Of a DNA stretch of 64,000 nt, positions 59,442-64,000 are shown one piece after another. The translations under genes and the position numbers were made by a program. The notes below the pieces were generated by a model. It was not told the origin of the DNA. It saw only the letters and a program-made list of their open reading frames with translations, and did no database searches. The stretch is taken from assembly GCA_910577195.1 (NCBI GenBank), contig CAJTLP010000001.1, forward strand, positions 368,065 through 432,064, written 5' to 3'. How positions within the stretch are numbered: the stretch's first letter is position 1; every line of letters starts with the position of its first letter. Source of the stretch: an uncultured Eubacterium sp. Lineage in GTDB: Bacteria > Bacillota > Clostridia > Oscillospirales > Acutalibacteraceae.

Positions 59442-61523
59442 CTATTCTCCTTTCAGTACATTCTTTGTTAAATTTTTCTGATATGCTAACGAAGTTATTA
59501 ACATAACAATAAAATCAATCAGTAAAAAGCATATACTGATTGGTATTATCGAATTCCACGGCATAGGTAATACAAATTTTAGTACTAAAAATAGAACTGT
59601 TTGTATTAATGTTACAACTAAAATAATCTTTCCAAAAGTATTGAATACGGAATATCCAAGCATTTTTTTTACAAAAATAGTTTTTCGGTTTTGCTCCATA
59701 TAATTTTTGATAATATAAGTACTGATTAATTCAACAATAAAAATAATTAATAACAAAAATGTTATTGACATCACTATTTCAGTTCTACACTGTTTCATTG
59801 TATTGTCAATTGCACTGTGTACAGTAGGTACATTAACCATGTCGGTAATTATGTTGGTCTTATCAGCAGTTTCTAAAATGGTTTCAAGTGTTTGTTCTTC
59901 ATTTTCGTATATGTAAAATTTGCTGTTACACACATAATTTGAATAATATGATTTATCCATATTATTTTTTGTAACTATGGCAGCAAAAGGATCAGAAATA
60001 TAATTATATTCTAATTCAATCACATCTGTATCAAAAGCAAAATATGTTTGATTATCTTGAACAAATACTAATTTTACAGTTACATTTCTTTCTGTTTCAG
60101 GTATTTCAGTTGTAGGTACAGTTACATATCTTGCAAACTGATACCATTCCTCAAATGATTTATAAAGCTCTTCTTTCTGATTTTTGAACTTTTCAGGCAC
60201 AAGAACAATTAATTCGTTATCTTTAATTTCGTTTTCATCAATTTGAATCTTCTGCCCACTTTCATCCAAAATCGGATTAATTTCAAGGTAATCACTATTT
60301 ATGAATACTGTTTCTAAGGTTATGTCATCTGTGGCTTGATCATAGTCACGGTTCATAGATATATCACGGTTATCCATTAATATACCATCAAGTGAAAGAT
60401 AAAACGCACTTGAATTTTTTTCAAATTCATTTAAATATTCAGACTCGCCACTTGTTAATCTGAATTCCGTAAAATGACAGTTAGAAATTTTTTCAAAATC
60501 ATCCTGTTGTTTTAAAATACTGCTTGTCTGATTTATTCCTGTTCCGATAGTTATTATAGAACTGCAAAGGAAAAATATGGTTATACATTTCAGTATAGCA
60601 GCAAATGAGTTCAGTAGTGTGAATGGTCTGCGACCTTTCAAGGCATATTTGATTTCTGCATTGTAAAACAAGAACATAAAAATGGTTTCTGCAATAATCA
60701 GTATAATAAACAGAGGAATAGTAAGTCTTATACTATCAAACAAGAGGTTTTTATATCCACTCCATTTGTTATATATTCCACAAACGAAAAACTGTAAAAC
60801 AAAAAAGGTTACAAGTACTAAAAGATTTGATAGAATATAATTAATAAATAATTTCTTTAATATATTAATATCTGAATATCCTAATAATTTTTTTACCGCA
60901 TTTGCTTGATACTGAGATACAACCCAAAAAGAGAAAAACACTAATAAGGCTACTATCATCAATGCAATACCAGGTAATTGTTCAATATAATCTGAATGAA
61001 TATAAATCAACTCATCGGAAGTAAAAAAGTCAACATTGTAGTTTTCAGTCATATATTGCTTAAATTTACTTCCTGCCTGTTCAGGGTAAACATAATATGT
61101 TCTTGAAAGACTTTTATTTTCAAGTTCTTCAAATGAATTAACCACACAGGTTTTATTTGGATTAAACAGAGAAACATTTATGTTTTCATCTGTATTATTT
61201 AAGGCTTCAGATGTAATACCATAACGATTAAAAAAAGAGGGGACATTTGAACCTGAAATATATAAATGTGTTGTTTCTTTTTTATTTTTAGTTTGTGTAT
61301 CATATCCTAAAGTAGATACAAATGCATTTTCTTTTTCAGAAAAATCTTTTACTGCTTTTGAAAATTCTTTCACACTGCCTATATCACCTGTTGATTTTAT
61401 ATCCATATATGAACAATTATCATTAAAAAATCCTTCTAATTCACTCTCATTATACTGAAGAAATAAAGGTGATTGTATAAACAGTACTAAAGCCAGTGTG
61501 AATATAAATAAAATTCTTTTCAT
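59442..61523 (-). CDS. Bacteriocin-associated integral membrane protein (DUF1430/FtsX-like permease)
   Basis: 693 aa. An N-terminal membrane helix (residues 1-20), a long external domain (about 25-185), three helices near 190-310, a second external domain (about 330-580) and a closing set of three helices give an FtsX-like plan. This matches the permease found beside lactococcin 972 genes. It exports or gives protection from the bacteriocin with the ATPase downstream. AAGAGGT precedes the ATG. A GC-rich hairpin lies between it and the bacteriocin gene. Confidence 0.82.
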   Translation of the reverse strand: MKRILFIFTLALVLFIQSPLFLQYNESELEGFFNDNCSYMDIKSTGDIGSVKEFSKAVKDFSEKENAFVSTLGYDTQTKNKKETTHLYISGSNVPSFFNRYGITSEALNNTDENINVSLFNPNKTCVVNSFEELENKSLSRTYYVYPEQAGSKFKQYMTENYNVDFFTSDELIYIHSDYIEQLPGIALMIVALLVFFSFWVVSQYQANAVKKLLGYSDINILKKLFINYILSNLLVLVTFFVLQFFVCGIYNKWSGYKNLLFDSIRLTIPLFIILIIAETIFMFLFYNAEIKYALKGRRPFTLLNSFAAILKCITIFFLCSSIITIGTGINQTSSILKQQDDFEKISNCHFTEFRLTSGESEYLNEFEKNSSAFYLSLDGILMDNRDISMNRDYDQATDDITLETVFINSDYLEINPILDESGQKIQIDENEIKDNELIVLVPEKFKNQKEELYKSFEEWYQFARYVTVPTTEIPETERNVTVKLVFVQDNQTYFAFDTDVIELEYNYISDPFAAIVTKNNMDKSYYSNYVCNSKFYIYENEEQTLETILETADKTNIITDMVNVPTVHSAIDNTMKQCRTEIVMSITFLLLIIFIVELISTYIIKNYMEQNRKTIFVKKMLGYSVFNTFGKIILVVTLIQTVLFLVLKFVLPMPWNSIIPISICFLLIDFIVMLITSLAYQKNLTKNVLKGE

Positions 61524-61552
61524 TATGTTACCTCTTTGTATAATTGGATATC

Positions 61553-61577
61553 GGTGGGAGTCAGTATGACTCCCACC
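61553..61577 (-). promoter_or_regulatory. Intercistronic hairpin without T-run (mRNA stabiliser or weak attenuator)
   Basis: GGTGGGAGTCA and TGACTCCCACC form a perfect 11-bp stem with a 3-nt loop, 35 nt past the bacteriocin stop. No poly-T follows, so it probably protects the bacteriocin mRNA end rather than stopping transcription. Confidence 0.65.
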
Positions 61578-61611
61578 TAAAATAAGTTGCCCAATTCATT
61601 ATTATTAAATA

Positions 61612-61962
61612 TTAACTATTTCCATTTAAATCCTGTGCACTATAGAAACATCTTTCGACAACATTCCATTTGCACTTAACTTTTGAATTAGCCCATACGC
61701 CTGGTTGCTTCCAGCCACTATTATCAGTAGTATCGCCCACAACCGTTGTTTTATGGTATCCATTCGTATCATGTGTTGCGCTTTTTGTTAAATAATATTC
61801 AGAGTAAGCATATTTTACATCTGAAATGTATTTTTCTCCCCAGTTCCAAGTTCCACCTTTTGGATATTCAGTATGTTGTGCTGCCATAGCGACCATACTG
61901 CAATTCAGCAAAATCATAACAGCCATTATACCCGCAAGGATTTTTGATTTTTTAAATTTCAT
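61612..61962 (-). CDS. Lactococcin 972-family bacteriocin
   Basis: 116 aa. A signal peptide (residues 1-27, ending MVAMA) precedes a mature part beginning near AAQHTEYPKGGTWNWG, the hallmark of the family (YPxGGTWxxG), with SDVKYAYSEYYL next and a tryptophan-rich end. Lactococcin 972 binds lipid II and blocks septum formation in susceptible lactococci. It is secreted by the Sec route. Followed by the matching permease and ATPase. Its spectrum cannot be read from sequence. Confidence 0.88.
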   Translation of the reverse strand: MKFKKSKILAGIMAVMILLNCSMVAMAAQHTEYPKGGTWNWGEKYISDVKYAYSEYYLTKSATHDTNGYHKTTVVGDTTDNSGWKQPGVWANSKVKCKWNVVERCFYSAQDLNGNS

Positions 61963-62057
61963 TTATCACACTTCTTTTTTTATTTAATTGAACAACTTAT
62001 TTTTTCTAATTTTCATTTAATATAAAAAAACTATATGAATAAAAACCTTTTCATATC

Positions 62058-62096
62058 TATAGTGTCATTTTTTGGAAAAATGTGAACAATTATTTT
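62058..62096 (-). promoter_or_regulatory. Shared 39-bp promoter/operator, copy 1 (before the bacteriocin gene)
   Basis: Minus strand AATTGTTCACATTTTTC followed by TGACACTATA. It is identical to copy 2 at 63454-63492 at 36 of 39 positions. It lies about 95 nt before the bacteriocin ATG. Confidence 0.65.
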
Positions 62097-62114
62097 ATAT
62101 TTTTTTCAAAAAAA

Positions 62115-62140
62115 TAATGGCGGAGAAAAATCCGCCATTA
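62115..62140 (-). terminator. Terminator after the DUF6147-like gene
   Basis: TAATGGCGGA and TCCGCCATTA form a 10-bp stem with a 6-nt loop, followed on the minus strand by TTTTTTT. Confidence 0.88.
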
Positions 62141-62151
62141 AAAATTTATTA

Positions 62152-62643
62152 TTAAAATGTTAAATAGCCTGTTGTTGAATCAATTTTTTGAGTTGATAAC
62201 AATGACTTTTTTGCATAGTGTGTTGCCGTAACTCTGTATTGATAACCTTTATCCACAGTAAGTGATTTACTTAAATTATATTTTGTGCTTTCTGAATACA
62301 GATCATTATATGTTTTGTAATTTGACCAAGAGGTTGCACTTGCTGTCTTCCTCTGGACAACTACTTTAGTAAATCCACATTTAACGACTTCACTACTGCC
62401 ATAAGTATATCCGCTTATTAGTAAAGTAGTCGAACCTTGTTTTGCTATTCTTATATCATGTCTTGAAATTAATCCTGTTGAATATGGGCTAATTCCAACC
62501 GCACTTGTTTGTTCAAGCAACTCCAATTCTTCTTGTGTAAAGCAAACATCATCTTCCGCTCTGTCTGCAGCAAAAGCTGTAACGGGTGCAAAACAGGTTA
62601 TTATCATTAATATTACTAAAAATATTGATACGTATTTTTTCAT
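62152..62643 (-). CDS. Secreted small protein, DUF6147-like
   Basis: 163 aa. The signal peptide ends near VTAFA-A. The mature part begins DRAEDDVCFTQEELELLEQ, and TGLISRHDIRIAKQGSTTLL with TSWSNYKTY resembles the DUF6147 family common in clostridia. Family role unknown. It lies 15 nt downstream of the DUF4367-like gene and ends in a terminator before the bacteriocin promoter. Confidence 0.7.
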   Translation of the reverse strand: MKKYVSIFLVILMIITCFAPVTAFAADRAEDDVCFTQEELELLEQTSAVGISPYSTGLISRHDIRIAKQGSTTLLISGYTYGSSEVVKCGFTKVVVQRKTASATSWSNYKTYNDLYSESTKYNLSKSLTVDKGYQYRVTATHYAKKSLLSTQKIDSTTGYLTF

Positions 62644-62658
62644 AATTTCATTCTTCCT

Positions 62659-63435
62659 TTATTTAATTGATTCTGCTATTTTTATTGCAGTTTTCAAATT
62701 ACAATCTAAGCTTATATCATAAGTTGTAAGATTATCTTTGTATATTATTGAACATCTGTTATCCTGTTCAAACATAATAATATCCATTCCGTTAACATTT
62801 ATCATCTGTCCTGATTTAATATCCATTACAGTACTTACTCCTGCTGTTTCAAGCTCTTCAGACATCTGTTCAACACGTAGCCAACCCTCTTGATTATTAT
62901 AATAAAAATCAATACTAATTATTTTCCATGTTTCATCAACAGATACATCTTCAAGTTTAATTATCTCACAATTTTCTTTCGTCAATTCTTCAGGAAGTGT
63001 AACAGGAGTAATTCCATAATCGACAAGCTGTTTTGCCAAATCGGTATCTAACAAAGCATATCCGTCAGCAGTTGTATCAGCATTTTCTAAATTATAATCA
63101 ATTTCTGCATTGCCATTTATTAACTGAGCTATTTTCTGCGGTATATTTAAATTGAATTGTGCTGATACAGTAATTGTTGAAATGAATACAACCATTAATA
63201 CTGCTGTAGCTAATAATACTTTGGCAGGCTTGGTAAACTTAATTTTTCGTTTATTTGTGTCATTATTTTTTATTGACAGCAATTCAAAGCAAAGATCAAT
63301 GTAATTGGTGTCTAATTCATCAGGTCCTTTATCAACCTCCTTTTGTATAAGTGCTTTTATTTCTTCTGTTGATAAATCAGTAAAATCAGAAGCTATCATT
63401 TTTTCCAGTTTCTTTTTACTCAATTTTCTCTTCAC
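62659..63435 (-). CDS. Membrane protein with DUF4367-like C-terminus, candidate anti-sigma factor
   Basis: 258 aa from a GTG at 63435 with AGGAGGT 6 nt upstream. The cytoplasmic N-terminus (residues 1-72) is charged and helical (MIASDFTDLSTEEIKALIQ), the membrane segment is about 73-93 (LLATAVLMVVFISTITVSA), and the rest is an outside domain with EQMSEELETAGVSTV and a DUF4367-type end. Following the sigma gene by 56 nt, it is probably its anti-sigma or sensor (inference). A promoter copy lies just before it. Confidence 0.7.
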   Translation of the reverse strand: MKRKLSKKKLEKMIASDFTDLSTEEIKALIQKEVDKGPDELDTNYIDLCFELLSIKNNDTNKRKIKFTKPAKVLLATAVLMVVFISTITVSAQFNLNIPQKIAQLINGNAEIDYNLENADTTADGYALLDTDLAKQLVDYGITPVTLPEELTKENCEIIKLEDVSVDETWKIISIDFYYNNQEGWLRVEQMSEELETAGVSTVMDIKSGQMINVNGMDIIMFEQDNRCSIIYKDNLTTYDISLDCNLKTAIKIAESIK

Positions 63436-63453
63436 TGTATTACCTCCTATCTT

Positions 63454-63492
63454 TATAGTGTCAATTTATCGAAAAATGTGAACAATTATTTT
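63454..63492 (-). promoter_or_regulatory. Shared 39-bp promoter/operator, copy 2 (before the DUF4367-like gene)
   Basis: Minus strand AATTGTTCACATTTTTC then TGACACTATA. It begins at the stop codon of the sigma factor gene and ends about 19 nt before the DUF4367-like GTG. Confidence 0.65.
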
Positions 63493-64000
63493 TAAAAATT
63501 TTCAAAATCTTTTATTTTTTTATTCAGCTTTTTCTTTAATTTTCCGTGTCGCTTTCGTATTGTATCGTGTGTAATATTCAATTCAACAGCTATATCCTTT
63601 AACTTTTTATGTTTCCAATAATACGATATATATAATTCTTTTTCATCAGGATCAAGCTGTGAAATAATATGTAATGCCTGCTCTTCAATCATTTTGTCAG
63701 TAGTCATTTGGTCTGTATAATCAGGGCTATACGATTTTGAATTTTCAATTACTTCATCTTTTTCTTCATTATCGGCAAAATCAAATTCATTGCGTTTGAT
63801 TTTATCTTTAATCGTTTTGTTTTTATAATTGAGAACAACAGCATACAGCCATGATTTATAATTTTTTATTTCAACACCATTATTAAGATTTTCAAGCAGG
63901 GCAACATAAGCATCCTGCACACAATCCTCTGCATATTCAGGCTCGAATTCAAAAAATTGCGAGCAATATCGAATTAAATCTTTTCTATACTGTTCACATT
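63492..64000 (-). CDS. RNA polymerase sigma-70 family (ECF-like) factor, partial at window end
   Basis: The frame is open to the last base, so the start is beyond the window. Visible 168 aa: region 2 with EPEYAEDCVQDAYVALL and KNYKSWLYAVVLNYKNKTI, an acidic linker (DNEEKDEVIENS), and region 4 with LDPDEKELYISYYWKHKKLK and ITHDTIRKRHGKLKKKL. An internal GTG at 63920 could be misread as a start, but it lies inside region 2. It probably directs transcription of the genes downstream, including the bacteriocin. Confidence 0.88.
   Translation of the reverse strand, partial: CEQYRKDLIRYCSQFFEFEPEYAEDCVQDAYVALLENLNNGVEIKNYKSWLYAVVLNYKNKTIKDKIKRNEFDFADNEEKDEVIENSKSYSPDYTDQMTTDKMIEEQALHIISQLDPDEKELYISYYWKHKKLKDIAVELNITHDTIRKRHGKLKKKLNKKIKDFENF

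Overview
The window looks like chromosome of a low-GC Gram-positive anaerobe of the Clostridia, most likely a gut or rumen relative of the Ruminococcaceae/Oscillospirales. This is inferred from gene content only: strong AGGAGG ribosome sites, a Gram-positive-type LexA, a SleB-type cortex hydrolase, a dockerin-like secreted protein, a NifU-like plus GGGtGRT gene pair, and several lipoprotein ABC systems. No rRNA and no CRISPR array were seen.

Layout. 1-4.8 kb (minus): a 35-aa peptide gene with a strong ribosome site, an attenuator-like hairpin, then two half-size ABC exporters, preceded by a nucleotidyltransferase. 4.8-15 kb: housekeeping genes (serC-serA, sleB, an OGG-type glycosylase with rsmE, an aldo/keto reductase, a GNAT, a MATE pump) and three tRNAs (Arg-CCT, Glu-TTC, Met-CAT). 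15-25 kb: lexA, an Mrp ATPase, dCMP deaminase, a HAD phosphatase, DegV, BirA, an HMGL-like aldolase, then a TPP riboswitch controlling a four-gene thiamine/pyrimidine ABC importer. 25-34 kb: two GH25 muramidases, DAHP synthase, a lactate/malate dehydrogenase-family enzyme with a malate-type residue, and a TrpXYZ-like importer with duplicated binding lipoproteins. 34-41.6 kb: a TetR/histidine kinase/response regulator operon, a dockerin-like secreted protein whose 3' end runs into a 275-bp palindromic element, a lone PqqD-domain protein, and the NifU-like/GGGtGRT pair.

41.5-53.4 kb is an integrated element of about 11.8 kb inserted in the 3' end of the GGGtGRT gene. It is bounded by 68-bp direct repeats (64/68 identical), with matching TCTACG arm-site pairs inside each end. 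It carries a C-terminal tyrosine integrase remnant, a primase/helicase, three XRE regulators, unknown genes (two apparently one gene split by an in-frame stop), a small resolvase, a tyrosine-phosphatase-like protein and a membrane KAP-family NTPase that could be a defence cargo.

53.4-58.1 kb holds an ECF sigma factor with its candidate anti-sigma, then the remains of a mobilizable element (large serine recombinase, TnpW-like protein, relaxase fragment, inverted repeat). 58.3-64 kb (minus) is a lactococcin-972-type bacteriocin locus: bacteriocin, DUF1430-type permease, ATPase and two unknown small proteins. It follows a sigma factor, a DUF4367-like protein and a secreted DUF6147-like protein. 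A nearly identical 39-bp sequence lies ahead of both the bacteriocin gene and the DUF4367-like gene, so the sigma factor may drive both.
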